A model generated the notes under the pieces. It searched no databases. It saw only the letters and a program-made list of their open reading frames with translations, and was not told the origin of the DNA. A DNA stretch of 64,000 bases from Alcanivorax sp. (lineage in GTDB: Bacteria; Pseudomonadota; Gammaproteobacteria; Pseudomonadales; Alcanivoracaceae). The position numbers were made by a program, and so were the translations under genes. The stretch is from NCBI RefSeq assembly GCF_017794965.1, contig NZ_CP051240.1, positions 3,038,001-3,102,000 of the forward strand, read 5' to 3'. Of the stretch, positions 18,352 through 28,097 are shown piece by piece (the stretch's first letter is position 1; each line of letters starts with the position of its first letter).

Positions 18352-19611
18352 ATGAATCTTTCTGAACTGAAGCAGAAGCCGATTGGAGAACTTCTGGACA
18401 TCGCCAAGGAACTCGGACTCGAGAACCTGGCAAGAACCCGCAAGCAGGACGTCATCTTTTCCATCCTTAAACGCGCTGCCAAGAATGGCTCCGACATTTA
18501 CGGCGACGGCGTACTGGAGATCCTGCAGGACGGCTTCGGCTTCCTTCGTTCCGCCGAAGGTTCCTACCTGGCAGGCCCGGACGATATCTACGTTTCCCCG
18601 AGCCAGATCCGCCGTTTCAACCTGCGTACCGGTGACACCATCGCCGGCAAGATCCGGCCCCCGAAGGATGGCGAGCGCTACTTCGCCATGCTCAAGGTCA
18701 ACGAGATCAATTTCGACAAGCCGGAAAACGCCAAGAACAAGATCCTGTTTGAAAACCTGACGCCCCTGTTCCCCACCGAGCGTCTGGTCATGGAGATCGG
18801 TAACGGCTCCACCGAAGACATCACCACCCGGGTGATTGATCTGGTGGCCCCCATCGGCAAAGGGCAACGCGGCCTGATCGTGGCCCCGCCGAAAGCCGGT
18901 AAGACCATGCTCCTGCAGAACATCGCCCAGTCCATCGCCCGCAACAATCCCGAAACCCACATGATCGTGCTGCTCATCGATGAGCGTCCGGAGGAAGTGA
19001 CCGAGATGTCACGGACCGTGCGCGGTGAAGTGGTGGCATCCACCTTTGACGAGCCGCCGGCCCGTCACGTGCAGGTGGCCGAGATGGTGATCGAGAAAGC
19101 CAAGCGTCTGGTGGAACACAAGCAGGACGTGGTGATCCTGCTGGATTCCATCACCCGACTGGCCCGGGCCTACAACACCGTACAGCCCAGCTCCGGCAAG
19201 GTACTCACCGGTGGTGTTGACGCTCACGCCCTGGAAAAACCCAAGCGCTTCTTCGGTGCCGCGCGGAACATCGAGGAAGGCGGCAGCCTGACCATCCTCG
19301 CCACCGCCCTGGTCGACACCGGCTCCAAGATGGACGAAGTGATCTACGAGGAATTCAAGGGCACCGGCAACATGGAACTGCATCTGGACCGCAAGGTGGC
19401 AGAGAAACGCGTGTTCCCGGCCATGAACATCAAGAAGTCCGGCACTCGTCGCGAAGAGCGACTGGTGAGCGAGGACGAGCTGCAGAAGATGTGGATCCTG
19501 CGCAAGGTCCTGCACCCCATGGACGAAATCGCCGCCATGGAATTCCTCATCGACCGCATGAAGCAGACCAAGACAAACCTGGAATTCTTCGATTCCATGA
19601 AGCGGAAGTAA
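18352..19611 (+). CDS. rho: Transcription termination factor Rho
   Basis: Hexameric RNA-dependent ATPase. From the ATG at 18352 the protein is 419 residues, the length of E. coli Rho, and begins [18 protein letters not shown]. The N-terminal RNA-binding domain contains GFGFLR and [10 protein letters not shown]. Walker A is [10 protein letters not shown], Walker B lies in [16 protein letters not shown], the Q loop is in [16 protein letters not shown], and the R-loop region is [12 protein letters not shown]. The in-frame region upstream of 18352 does not resemble Rho. Confidence 0.98.
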   Translation: MNLSELKQKPIGELLDIAKELGLENLARTRKQDVIFSILKRAAKNGSDIYGDGVLEILQDGFGFLRSAEGSYLAGPDDIYVSPSQIRRFNLRTGDTIAGKIRPPKDGERYFAMLKVNEINFDKPENAKNKILFENLTPLFPTERLVMEIGNGSTEDITTRVIDLVAPIGKGQRGLIVAPPKAGKTMLLQNIAQSIARNNPETHMIVLLIDERPEEVTEMSRTVRGEVVASTFDEPPARHVQVAEMVIEKAKRLVEHKQDVVILLDSITRLARAYNTVQPSSGKVLTGGVDAHALEKPKRFFGAARNIEEGGSLTILATALVDTGSKMDEVIYEEFKGTGNMELHLDRKVAEKRVFPAMNIKKSGTRREERLVSEDELQKMWILRKVLHPMDEIAAMEFLIDRMKQTKTNLEFFDSMKRK

Positions 19612-19616
19612 GAGAC

Positions 19617-20015
19617 GCTTCACGCAACACGCATCATGCAACACGCAAAACCCCGCTTCGGCGGGGTTTTGTGGTTTTGAGGCAGGCTATGCCCGCACAC
19701 TTTCAGGACTGTAGGAGTTCCCTTCCAGGGGACGAACCCGAGCGCAGCGAGGCGACCGGAGGGAGGGCATTCTTTATAGACCTGTCGAGCGCGGAAACGC
19801 CTGATCGCCCTGCGGTCGATTCCGTGCTTCGCACGGTTCGCACCTCAAGTGGTGCTCCTACAGCGACTTCGTAGCAAGGCAGTTTTTGTAGGCGCCCTGC
19901 TCGCCTGGGCGAAACCGGCCCGACAAGATCACCTACCCTTCATTCTGACCGCCGCACACTTGCGCCTGCGTTCTGTTTTTGCGTCTTGCGTCGAGCCTCA
20001 GGCGTCCAGCGTTCA
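19617..20015. repeat. Heptad-armed element HAE-7 spanning the rho-ubiD gap
   Basis: The left arm (from 19618) reads CTTCACG, CAACACG, CATCATG, CAACACG, CAAAACC and runs into the rho terminator. The right arm at about 19978-20012 reads TTGCGTC, TTGCGTC, GAGCCTC, AGGCGTC, CAGCGTT. The arms are complementary in class but not exact. Between them lie two family A REP units (near 19709 and 19887) and no gene. The whole 19612-20068 gap is explained by these repeats. Confidence 0.6.
19647..19671 (+). terminator. Rho-independent terminator of rho
   Basis: AAAACCCCGC TTCG GCGGGGTTTT is an almost ideal tetraloop terminator, 35 bp after the rho stop and immediately after the left heptad arm of HAE-7. 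Confidence 0.93.
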
Positions 20016-20068
20016 TCCTGCTATACTCGCCGCACAACCTTCCGGTTAGCCGAACAACAAGGAAGCCT

Positions 20069-21541
20069 ATGAAATACCGCGACCTGCGAGACTTCATCAC
20101 CCAGCTTGAGCAACGGGGCGAGCTGAAGCGCATCACCGTGCCGGTGGATCCGAATCTGGAGATGACCGAAATCTGCGACCGCACCCTGCGGGCCGGCGGG
20201 CCGGCGCTGCTGTTCGAGAACCCGAAAGGGTTCGGCACGCCGGTGCTGGGCAACCTGTTCGGCACCGAACACCGGGTGGCGCTGGGCATGGGCCGGGAAT
20301 CCCTGGAAGAGCTCCGTGAGCTGGGCGAGCTGCTGGCCTTTCTGAAAGAGCCGGAGCCACCCAAAGGCTTCCGGGACGCCTGGGATAAGCTGCCAGTGTT
20401 CCGCAAGGTGCTGAGCATGTCGCCGAAGGTCTCCGGCAGCGGCCCCTGCCAGGAAAAGGTGCTGGAAGGCGACGAGGTGGATCTTTACAAACTGCCCATC
20501 CAGACCTGTTGGCCTGGCGATGCCGGCCCGCTGGTCACCTGGCCACTGGTGATCACCCGCGGCCCCCACAAGGAACGCCAGAATCTGGGCATCTACCGCC
20601 AGCAACTGATCGGCCGCAACAAACTGATCATGCGCTGGCTCAGCCATCGCGGCGGCGCACTGGATTTCCAGGAATGGCAGCAAACCCATCCCGGTGAACC
20701 CTTCCCCGTCGCCGTGGCACTGGGTGCCGACCCGGCCACCATTCTCGGCGCCGTCACCCCGGTGCCGGACACCCTCAGCGAGTACGCCTTTGCCGGCCTG
20801 CTGCGTGGCTCCAAGACCGAGCTGGTGAAATGCATCGGCAACGACCTTCACGTCCCCGCCAGCGCCGAATTCGTGCTGGAAGGCCACATCTACCCGGACG
20901 AGATGGCCGACGAGGGCCCGTTTGGCGACCACACCGGCTACTACAACGAAGTGGAACGCTTCCCGGTATTTACCGTGGAGCGCATCACCCATCGCCGCGA
21001 CCCGATCTACCACAGCACCTATACCGGCCGGCCACCGGATGAACCGGCGGTGCTGGGCGTGGCCATGAACGAAATCTTCGTGCCTATTCTGCGCAAGCAG
21101 TTCCCGGAAATTGTGGACTTCTATCTACCGCCGGAAGGCTGTTCCTACCGCATGGCGGTGGTGACCATGAAGAAGCAGTACCCGGGCCATGCCAAGCGGG
21201 TGATGATGGGCGTGTGGTCGTTCCTGCGCCAGTTCATGTACACCAAGTTCGTGATCGTCTGCGACGACGATGTGAATGCCCGTGACTGGAAAGACGTAAT
21301 GTGGGCTATCACCACCCGCATGGACCCGGCAAGAGATACCGTGATGGTGGAAAACACCCCCATCGACTACCTGGACTTCGCCTCCCCGGTGGCCGGCCTG
21401 GGCTCCAAAATGGGCCTGGACGCCACCAGCAAACTCCCCGGCGAAACCAGCCGGGAATGGGGCCGCGCCATCAGCATGGACAAGGCGGTGAAGGAGCGGG
21501 TGGATGAGATGTGGGAAAGCCTGGGAATTAATAATGAATAA
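20069..21541 (+). CDS. ubiD: 4-hydroxy-3-polyprenylbenzoate decarboxylase UbiD
   Basis: Removes the carboxyl group of polyprenyl-4-hydroxybenzoate in ubiquinone synthesis, using prenylated FMN supplied by UbiX (not in the window). The 490-residue length is standard. Visible family features are [19 protein letters not shown] at the start, [18 protein letters not shown], and the acid cluster [14 protein letters not shown]. The ATG at 20069 has AAGGAAG upstream. The last codons (GGA ATT AAT AAT GAA TAA) belong to heptad arm HAE-8, so the C-terminal INNE appears to be repeat-derived. Confidence 0.97.
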   Translation: MKYRDLRDFITQLEQRGELKRITVPVDPNLEMTEICDRTLRAGGPALLFENPKGFGTPVLGNLFGTEHRVALGMGRESLEELRELGELLAFLKEPEPPKGFRDAWDKLPVFRKVLSMSPKVSGSGPCQEKVLEGDEVDLYKLPIQTCWPGDAGPLVTWPLVITRGPHKERQNLGIYRQQLIGRNKLIMRWLSHRGGALDFQEWQQTHPGEPFPVAVALGADPATILGAVTPVPDTLSEYAFAGLLRGSKTELVKCIGNDLHVPASAEFVLEGHIYPDEMADEGPFGDHTGYYNEVERFPVFTVERITHRRDPIYHSTYTGRPPDEPAVLGVAMNEIFVPILRKQFPEIVDFYLPPEGCSYRMAVVTMKKQYPGHAKRVMMGVWSFLRQFMYTKFVIVCDDDVNARDWKDVMWAITTRMDPARDTVMVENTPIDYLDFASPVAGLGSKMGLDATSKLPGETSREWGRAISMDKAVKERVDEMWESLGINNE

Positions 21542-21690
21542 TTAATAGTTAATAATGGCGCGTTAAGCGATCTTCATTCTTAACGGCCTCCCGCCGCGCA
21601 CCAACGTTAGTGCGCGGCTCAAATCGCCCCGCAACACTTGGCGCCTGAACGCGCAGCTATTAACTATTCACTATTAACTATTAATTGCTC
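21527..21690. repeat. Heptad-armed element HAE-8
   Basis: The left arm 21527-21562 has ATTAATA, ATGAATA, ATTAATA, GTTAATA, then GGCGCG. The right arm, about 21651-21687, read on the minus strand gives ATTAATA, GTTAATA, GTGAATA, GTTAATA, then GCGCG. The core is a perfect 9-bp stem GCCGCGCAC (21593-21601) / GTGCGCGGC (21610-21618). The left arm includes the ubiD stop codon. Confidence 0.85.
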
Positions 21691-21729
21691 TTCTTGTACG
21701 ATAGTGCCAAATAACAAAAAGGACCCTCT

Positions 21730-23091
21730 ATGGCACTCCTGAACTCCATCGATCGGCGCGCCTTCCTCAAGGCGCTGGGCAGTGCCGGCGCCGCCGGAGC
21801 GCTGGCGCCGGGACAATTGCTGGCAGACGCCGGCGAATCCTCTTCCGCCTGGCAGAACTGGTCTGGCAACCAGACGGCCAACCCGGAACAGATGGCGTTT
21901 CCCCGTAATGACGACGAGCTGCGCCAGGCGATGAGCGGCAGCACTGGCACCCTGCGCGCCTTTGGCGGCAGCCACTCTTTCAGTGGGGTGGTGCCCACCG
22001 ATAATACCCTGATCTCCCTGGAAGCCATGGCCGGCCTGAAGCATCAGGACGGCGATCTGTTCACCTGGGGCGCGGGTACGCGCCTGGGCATGGCCAGCGC
22101 ACAGGCCTGGTCGCAGGGGCACAGCTTTACCAACGAACCGGACATCAACCTGCAATCCCTGGCCGGCGCCATTGCCACCAGCACCCATGGCACCGGCCGC
22201 CAGTTGACCAGCCTGTCCGGTCAGGTGGAAGCACTGACCCTGATGCTGCCTGACGGTGAATCCCTGAGCCTCACAGAAAAGGACGGCGACCCTTTTCTGG
22301 CGGCCTGCTGCAGTCTCGGGGCTCTGGGCATTGTCACTGACCTCACCTTCCGACATCAGCCTGCCTATCGTCTGAAGGAGCACACCTGGACACTGCCATT
22401 GCGGGAAGCCATGGCGTTTGTGGAGCGAGAGAAAGACAACTACCGCCATATCGAATTCTTCGCTTTCCCCCTGGGCAACCAGGCCATCGTCAAGACCATG
22501 GAGATCACCGACGATCCGCAGGACAGCCCACCCCGTGAAGATGACAACGAACTGCTGGAGCTGATCTGCAAGGTGGCCATGCATGCCGGCTGGCTCACGC
22601 CTTCTCTGCAGAAGCTGGTCACCCTGTTCGTTGAAGACAGTACCTTTACCGCCCCCTCCAATGTGGTTTACGGCAACCGCCGCACCGTGCGCTTTAATGA
22701 AATGGAATACACCGTGCCCGCCGACGATGGCATGGCCTGCCTGGAAGAGGTATGCGACACGCTTCGCAAGGAAGACATCAATGTGTTCTTCCCCATTGAG
22801 TTTCGCTATGTGGGTGAGGATAACCGCCTGCTCTCTATGTACCACGAACGTGCCGGGGCCAGTCTTTCGATTCACCAGTACTTTGCCCAGGATTATGAGC
22901 AGGTGTTCAAACCGGTAGAGCCCATTCTTCGCAAGTACCAGGGGCGCCCTCACTGGGGCAAGCTGCATAACCTTGCCCGCAGGGAACTGGCCGAACTCTA
23001 TCCGGCCTTTGATCGCTTTCAGGCTGTACGCCGGGAACTCGATCCGCAGGGCAGGATGCTCAATCCGCATTTGATGCGGTTGTTTACGTGA
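21730..23091 (+). CDS. Tat-exported FAD oxidase of the aldonolactone oxidase family
   Basis: A 453-residue flavoprotein with a twin-arginine signal (DRRAFLKALG at residues 8-17, followed by an Ala-rich hydrophobic stretch). The FAD_binding_4 domain covers roughly residues 45-200, with RAFGGSHSFSGV and ATSTHGTG. The C-terminal D-arabinono-1,4-lactone oxidase domain ends with GRPHWGKLHNL, the HWGK motif of aldonolactone and alditol oxidases. The substrate is therefore probably a sugar alcohol or lactone in the periplasm, but unknown. The next gene encodes another Tat-signal enzyme 180 bp downstream. HAE-8 and HAE-9 flank the gene. Confidence 0.88.
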   Translation: MALLNSIDRRAFLKALGSAGAAGALAPGQLLADAGESSSAWQNWSGNQTANPEQMAFPRNDDELRQAMSGSTGTLRAFGGSHSFSGVVPTDNTLISLEAMAGLKHQDGDLFTWGAGTRLGMASAQAWSQGHSFTNEPDINLQSLAGAIATSTHGTGRQLTSLSGQVEALTLMLPDGESLSLTEKDGDPFLAACCSLGALGIVTDLTFRHQPAYRLKEHTWTLPLREAMAFVEREKDNYRHIEFFAFPLGNQAIVKTMEITDDPQDSPPREDDNELLELICKVAMHAGWLTPSLQKLVTLFVEDSTFTAPSNVVYGNRRTVRFNEMEYTVPADDGMACLEEVCDTLRKEDINVFFPIEFRYVGEDNRLLSMYHERAGASLSIHQYFAQDYEQVFKPVEPILRKYQGRPHWGKLHNLARRELAELYPAFDRFQAVRRELDPQGRMLNPHLMRLFT

Positions 23092-23099
23092 GGGAAAGG

Positions 23100-23255
23100 C
23101 AGTTGACAGTTGACAGTTGACAGCGCCGCGGCATAGCGCAGTTGCCGCTCCATGCAATGAGCCCGCGCCCACGCGTTGGGCGCGCCCTCTTTCTTATAAG
23201 ATCAAAACAGCATTGTTTGCGCAGCTGTCAACTGTCCACTATCAACTGTCAACTA
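23100..23255. repeat. Heptad-armed element HAE-9
   Basis: The left arm holds three perfect AGTTGAC units at 23101-23121. The right arm (23218-23254), read on the minus strand, gives AGTTGAC, AGTTGAT, AGTGGAC, AGTTGAC. The core stem is CGCGCCC (23164-23170) / GGGCGCG (23178-23184). It lies between the two Tat-enzyme genes. Confidence 0.85.
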
Positions 23256-23271
23256 CAAACAGGGATTGGCA

Positions 23272-24552
23272 ATGAACCGACGTGGATTTCTGATCGGACT
23301 GGGCGCTCTTGCCGCAGGGGGCTGGCTGCTACGACCGGATAACCGGGGTGCCGCCCATGCCCCCTATTTCCTGAAGATCAATGACACGCTGAAAGAACAC
23401 GGCCCGGGGCGCCCCTTGATGCTGGTTGACCACCCGCGGTTGGCCGCCAACTGTCAGACGCTGATGACCATGCTGCCAGACGGCAAGGCGTTTCGTATCG
23501 TCGCCAAGTCCTTGCCCAGTGTGCCCCTGATTCAGGAGGTGATGACACACACCGGCAGCCAGCGGGTGATGGTATTCCATCAGCCATTTATGAATGCCCT
23601 GGCAGACGCTGCCCCCGGCTGTGACATGCTGCTCGGCAAGCCCATGCCGGTGCAGGCCGCCCGACAGTTCTACCAGGAGCTGGGCAACCAGCACGGCTTT
23701 GCACCTGCCCGGCAGTTGCAGTGGCTGGTCGACAGCCTGCCACGACTGGAGCAATACCTGTCACTGGCCCGCGAGCTTGACCAGCCCATGCGTATCAATG
23801 TGGAAATCGATGTGGGTCTGCACCGGGGCGGCCTCACCGAACCGCAGCAACTGGACGCCCTGCTGGAACGGATTCACGCCCACCCGGATCACCTCTCCTT
23901 CAGCGGCTTCATGGGCTACGATGCCCATGTGGGCAAGCTGCCCGCTTTTATCGAGAACGCCACAGAAGGACACCGCAAAACCGAGGCCAGGTACCAGGCC
24001 TTCATCCAGCGGCTTTACCAACAGGCTCCCCACTACCGATCACAGTCATTGTGCTTCAATGGCGCCGGCAGCCCCACCATCGCACTGTATGACGAGACCT
24101 CGGTGGTCAACGAGCTGAGTGCCGGGTCCTGCCTGGTCAAGGCCAGTGATTTTGAGCTGCCACAGCTGTCGAGCTTCCAGCCCGCCGTGTTTATTGCCGC
24201 GCCGGTGATCAAAGCCATAGACGGGCTGGCGCTCCCCGGCCCGGTTCCACTCGGTGACGCCTGGCAACGCTGGGACCCGAACCGGCAACGCACCTATTTT
24301 ATTTATGGCGGCTACTGGAAGGCCCGGCCCGAATCCCCCGCCGGCATTCAGGCCAACGGGGTCTACGGCGCCAGCACCAATCAGATGATGTACAACGGCA
24401 GCGCTGAGACGGCCCTGACCATGGACGACCAGATCTTCTTTCGCCCGACCCAGAGCGAATTCGTGCTGCTGCAGTTCGGCGATCTGGCCGTGTGGGACGG
24501 TCGGCGCATCAGCGACTGGTGGCCCGTATTATCCCAGGGCAGCGGCGCATGA
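23272..24552 (+). CDS. Tat-signal PLP enzyme, alanine racemase N-terminal/DSD1-like fold
   Basis: A 426-residue protein starting MNRRGFLIGLGALAAGG, a twin-arginine signal without an obvious cleavage site. The body resembles the PLP-dependent fold III family of D-threonine aldolase and D-serine dehydratase (DSD1): a barrel with a probable Schiff-base lysine in FRIVAKSLPSVP, then INVEIDVGLHRGGL and GFMGYDAHVG. This assignment is by pattern and moderate. Export of a PLP enzyme by Tat fits the need to fold with cofactor in the cytoplasm. ATG at 23272 with AGGGA upstream; a TTG two codons earlier is less likely. Confidence 0.75.
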   Translation: MNRRGFLIGLGALAAGGWLLRPDNRGAAHAPYFLKINDTLKEHGPGRPLMLVDHPRLAANCQTLMTMLPDGKAFRIVAKSLPSVPLIQEVMTHTGSQRVMVFHQPFMNALADAAPGCDMLLGKPMPVQAARQFYQELGNQHGFAPARQLQWLVDSLPRLEQYLSLARELDQPMRINVEIDVGLHRGGLTEPQQLDALLERIHAHPDHLSFSGFMGYDAHVGKLPAFIENATEGHRKTEARYQAFIQRLYQQAPHYRSQSLCFNGAGSPTIALYDETSVVNELSAGSCLVKASDFELPQLSSFQPAVFIAAPVIKAIDGLALPGPVPLGDAWQRWDPNRQRTYFIYGGYWKARPESPAGIQANGVYGASTNQMMYNGSAETALTMDDQIFFRPTQSEFVLLQFGDLAVWDGRRISDWWPVLSQGSGA

Positions 24553-24625
24553 ACCTGAGGGAACCACTGCAAAGGCAAGGACTCTAACCGGGTAACCGTT
24601 CCTTTCACTTTTAAGGACGCATCCC

Positions 24626-24985
24626 ATGACGAGACTGCTGGCCACCACCCTGCTGTTACTGGCGGCCTTTACCAACGCCGACAGTGAATGGCTGCATAGC
24701 AGCGCAGACATCACCGCCCGTACGGCGGCAGGCACCCCGGTAATACTGCAAGGGGAAATTCTCCCCGCACTGGGTCAGGACCGCTATCTGTTACAGGACC
24801 GGGAAGGCAGGATCGAGATCACATTGCCCGGCAAACTCACCGCCGGCCGGGTACTTGAGTCCGGTAGCCGCCTGATCATTTCCGGGCAGGTAGCGCACAC
24901 AGCACATCACCCCCGGGTAGACGCCGACAAACTCCATTCTCTCAAGAGCGCCGTCAGCCCGGCCGCCTCCACGATCAGTTACTGA
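24626..24985 (+). CDS. BOF-family (YgiW/YdeI-like) periplasmic protein 1
   Basis: A 119-residue secreted protein with signal MTRLLATTLLLLAAFTNA. The rest is a bacterial OB-fold: VILQGEILPALGQDRYLLQDREGRIEITLPGKL ... LIISGQVAH. Family members such as YgiW and YdeI contribute to stress tolerance, possibly by binding ligands at the envelope. It ends with a loose tail (SAVSPAASTISY). A second BOF gene follows 151 bp later, and the two share the pattern QGEI/EGEI, RYLL.DR and G.IEI.L. The ATG follows TAAGGACG. Confidence 0.85.
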   Translation: MTRLLATTLLLLAAFTNADSEWLHSSADITARTAAGTPVILQGEILPALGQDRYLLQDREGRIEITLPGKLTAGRVLESGSRLIISGQVAHTAHHPRVDADKLHSLKSAVSPAASTISY

Positions 24986-25136
24986 ACCAGCAACACAACG
25001 TCGTTTTCCGCGTGGTCCGCTGACCAGCAACCCTGTGGTCGCCACAGGGACTTTAACTCGCCTTTTACAATAAACAGGAACATCGCTCGCTATAAGCCGA
25101 CTAATTCCATGAGACATCAACCAAGGAGGATGACTC

Positions 25137-25484
25137 ATGAAAAAACTGATTATTGCATCTGTACTTATGAGCGCTGCTGCCACCGTTACCGCTGGCGATA
25201 TCATCAAGAGCGATAGTGCCGCTATTACTCAGGGCATCAAGGAAGGCACCCAGGTACGCATGGAAGGCGAGATTGTTCAGTCACTGGGTGACGAACGCTA
25301 CCTGCTTCGCGACCGCAAAGGACAAATCGAGATCGAACTGGATGACGATCTCACCGCCGACCGCCCACTCGAGGCCGGCACCCAGGTCAACTTTACCGGT
25401 GAAGTGGACCATGATGATGGCCGCAGCATCGTGGACGTGGAAAAAATTCACTCCCTGAAAGGGGCGCCAGCGCCGCAGGTCTGA
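25137..25484 (+). CDS. BOF-family (YgiW/YdeI-like) periplasmic protein 2
   Basis: A 115-residue paralogue of the preceding gene. The signal peptide is MKKLIIASVLMSAAATVTAG. The OB-fold core is VRMEGEIVQSLGDERYLLRDRKGQIEIELDDDL with NFTGEVDHDDG, closer to the family consensus and more acidic than its neighbour. AAGGAGGATGACTC directly before the ATG is an unusually strong ribosome site. The 151-bp spacer contains hairpin CCCTGTGG/CCACAGGG at 25031-25049. A transcript hairpin follows at 25502-25527. Confidence 0.88.
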   Translation: MKKLIIASVLMSAAATVTAGDIIKSDSAAITQGIKEGTQVRMEGEIVQSLGDERYLLRDRKGQIEIELDDDLTADRPLEAGTQVNFTGEVDHDDGRSIVDVEKIHSLKGAPAPQV

Positions 25485-25501
25485 TTCCCTGAAACGAAAA
25501 A

Positions 25502-25568
25502 AGCATGGCAGGTTTCCCTGCCATGCCGAATTAATGTTACTAACACCGCCCCGCTCGGGGCGGTGTTG
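25502..25568. terminator. Two hairpins between BOF gene 2 and the convergent TonB receptor
   Basis: GCATGGCAGG/CCTGCCATGC at about 25503-25528 is preceded by A-rich sequence, and ACACCGCCCC/GGGGCGGTGT lies at about 25544-25567. Each could end one of the two converging transcripts. Confidence 0.7.
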
Positions 25569-25569
25569 T

Positions 25570-27861
25570 TCAGAAGGAGGCCTGCAGACCAATCCAGAAA
25601 TTACGACGGGCATCCTTGTTGTTGTAGTCGTCGTAGTATTCCACGTCGTAGCCACCGGAACCGTCATCCACGAAGTCCACCTCATAGGTGGTGAAGTCTT
25701 CGTCCAGCAGGTTGTTGATGCGTGCGTTCAGGCTGACTGACTCGTTGAGGGCAAGACGGGCACCCAGGTGGTAAATCTCGTAGTTCTTCCAGTACTCGCC
25801 ACCATTGGCATCCTCATTGAGAACACCACCGCGCCCAAAGCCACGGAAACGGTCATGACGGCCTTCCACGGTCAGGAACATGCCGAACTTCTGCGTGGCC
25901 TGCCAGTCCAGGGTGCCGTTGAACATATGACGGGCGCTACCGGTCAGCGGATAACCTTCCCCCTCACCACTCTTCACTTCACTGTCGATGTAAGTGTAGT
26001 TGGCACGCAGGGACCAGCGCTGGGAGATCTGGTAGCGACCCGCCACTTCAACCCCACTGATGACGGCCTTGTCCACATTCACCGGCTGGGTCAGGATCTG
26101 CCGACCGCCCAGGGCATCGTAGGCGCCCAGATCCACACAGGGCGTTTGCCCGCCTGTGGCTGAACAGAGCTCGCTATCCTGGCGTACAATCTTGTCCTTG
26201 AAGTCGTTCTGGAACACCGTCACGTTGGCGCTGTGCCGGTTCGGGCTCTCCCAGTAGAGGGCAATTTCAGAGTTCACACTGGTTTCCGGCTCCAGGTCCG
26301 GATTCCCCACCCAGGGATAGGTGCCCTGACCACCGAAGCCGGTGATGCCGTCATACAGGTCGGTGGTCTTGGGAGTCTTGTACCCCGTGCTCACGCCCCC
26401 TTTCACGGTCCAGGCTGGATTCAGGGTGTAGACGCCATACACACGCGGGCTTACCTGATCACCAAAGGTTTCGTGATTGTCATAACGCACACCGGTGGTC
26501 AGGGTGAAGGGATCCACAATGGTCCAGTTGTCTTCTGCATACAAAGCCCAGAAGTTATTCTCGGAGACCTCACCGGGGTTACCGTCTTCAAGACCAAAGA
26601 TGCCATCCTCCAGTTCACCACGCAGTACCTGGGTACCGACCACCACAAAGTGCTGATCATTGATGGGCAGGTCCAGCTTGCCATCCAGGCGCAGCTCGTT
26701 GCTTTCCAGCTTGCGCTGAGCCCGGGGCAGGAAGGTCGCCCCCAGCAGGTCAAGACAGCCATCGCTGTCCGGCGTCGCACAGGCCGGGTCGTTGTTGATG
26801 ATGTCGTCATACTGCAGACGCTCATCGGCTGACAACGGCATGGTGCGGCCGTCATTGTTGGTGGCCAGGTAGGTCAGGGAAACATTACTGAAACCAAAGC
26901 CCCACTCCCCTTCATGGGTCAGGGCAATCTGCTCACGGGTGAACTCCTGGTTTTCTGCATAGCCCGCCCGGGGCAGCCGCTCAGGGCTATCGTGGGTACC
27001 CAGCTGGCTGTCCGAGTTGTCATAGGTCTGTACGGAGTCATCGTAATCCAGCGAGATACGCTGGTTGTCGGTGGGGGTCCAGCGCAGTGTGAAACCCAGA
27101 GACGCATCCTCATTATCCACGGTTCTGCCGCCGCCACCGAAACCCAGCTCTCGCTCATGCACCACGCCATTGGGATCCGTCACCGGGTCATATTCCGGGT
27201 TGGAGGCATCCTGGTCGTACAGGCTGCCACGCAGGGCCAGACCGAACTGGTTGCCCAGCGGGCCGGAGACAGAAAAATCGGTGGTGGAGGCATCACCGTA
27301 TTCGTCGTACTCCTGGATGGTACGGCTCACATTGATGCTGCCGCCCCACTGGTCGTACTGCTTCTTGGTGATGATGTTGATCACCCCGCCCATGGCATCC
27401 GCACCGTACAGGGTGGAGGATGGACCGCGAATCACTTCGATACGCTCGATGGCTTCCAGCGGCGGGATATGGTTGAACTGGTTGCCGCCAAAGTTGTTAG
27501 GGTAGATGTCACCGTGATTATTCTGCCGGCGACCATCAATCAGGATCAGGGTGTAGTCAGCGCCCATGCCGCGCATGGAGATGCCGGATTGACCGGTCTT
27601 GTCGCGGGTTTCCCCCACATCCACACCTTCCAGATCACGGACCGCGTCCACCACAGAGGTAAACGGACGGCTGTGCAGCTCTTCTTCGGTAATCACCGAG
27701 ATACTGGCCGGTGCATCCACGATTTTCTGCTCGAAACCCGCTGCGGATACCACCTTTACTGGCGCCAGCTCATTCATCTGAGCGTCGTCGGCCACGGCCT
27801 GCACCGCAATACTTCCTGTTGCCAGACCCAGCAGGACCGGCACCCCCATGCGCTTGTTCAT
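25570..27861 (-). CDS. TonB-dependent receptor, CirA/IrgA-like
   Basis: A 763-residue outer-membrane receptor of the catecholate-siderophore/colicin I receptor type. The signal peptide ends near GSIAVQAVADD. The plug shows VKVVSAAGFEQKIVDAPASI, GISMRGMGADYTLILIDGRR and IEVIRGPSSTLYGADAMGG, all typical of CirA/FepA-like proteins. The barrel ends WIGLQASF with a terminal phenylalanine. The ATG at 27861 is preceded by GGGGTGTTTCA; an upstream TTG is less likely. A near-perfect Fur box lies 52 bp upstream. The ligand cannot be named from sequence. Confidence 0.93.
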   Translation of the reverse strand: MNKRMGVPVLLGLATGSIAVQAVADDAQMNELAPVKVVSAAGFEQKIVDAPASISVITEEELHSRPFTSVVDAVRDLEGVDVGETRDKTGQSGISMRGMGADYTLILIDGRRQNNHGDIYPNNFGGNQFNHIPPLEAIERIEVIRGPSSTLYGADAMGGVINIITKKQYDQWGGSINVSRTIQEYDEYGDASTTDFSVSGPLGNQFGLALRGSLYDQDASNPEYDPVTDPNGVVHERELGFGGGGRTVDNEDASLGFTLRWTPTDNQRISLDYDDSVQTYDNSDSQLGTHDSPERLPRAGYAENQEFTREQIALTHEGEWGFGFSNVSLTYLATNNDGRTMPLSADERLQYDDIINNDPACATPDSDGCLDLLGATFLPRAQRKLESNELRLDGKLDLPINDQHFVVVGTQVLRGELEDGIFGLEDGNPGEVSENNFWALYAEDNWTIVDPFTLTTGVRYDNHETFGDQVSPRVYGVYTLNPAWTVKGGVSTGYKTPKTTDLYDGITGFGGQGTYPWVGNPDLEPETSVNSEIALYWESPNRHSANVTVFQNDFKDKIVRQDSELCSATGGQTPCVDLGAYDALGGRQILTQPVNVDKAVISGVEVAGRYQISQRWSLRANYTYIDSEVKSGEGEGYPLTGSARHMFNGTLDWQATQKFGMFLTVEGRHDRFRGFGRGGVLNEDANGGEYWKNYEIYHLGARLALNESVSLNARINNLLDEDFTTYEVDFVDDGSGGYDVEYYDDYNNKDARRNFWIGLQASF

Positions 27862-27912
27862 TGAAACACCCCTCAAAACTCTTCATTACGACAAAACGGG
27901 GCGGAGTATCAC

Positions 27913-27952
27913 GCAGATGATAATCATTATCAAACGATAACGATAATTGATA
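27913..27952 (-). promoter_or_regulatory. Tandem Fur boxes
   Basis: 27913-27931 matches the 19-bp Fur consensus at 16 of 19 positions by eye (TGATAATCATTATC is intact). A second AT-rich GATAACGATAATTGAT block follows to 27952. The site lies between the receptor and the divergent PF10118 gene and could affect both. Confidence 0.88.
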
Positions 27953-28097
27953 GTGTAAGAATTGTAAGCGTCGCGCGTTACAAGGTTCCACGAAGGGGCT
28001 TATTGTTACATTGAGTAATGATACATTCTTGATGTATTCGTTGTTCGCCGTCACACCCGGCGAACCACCAATGGCCAGACAAGAAAAGAGAACCGCC

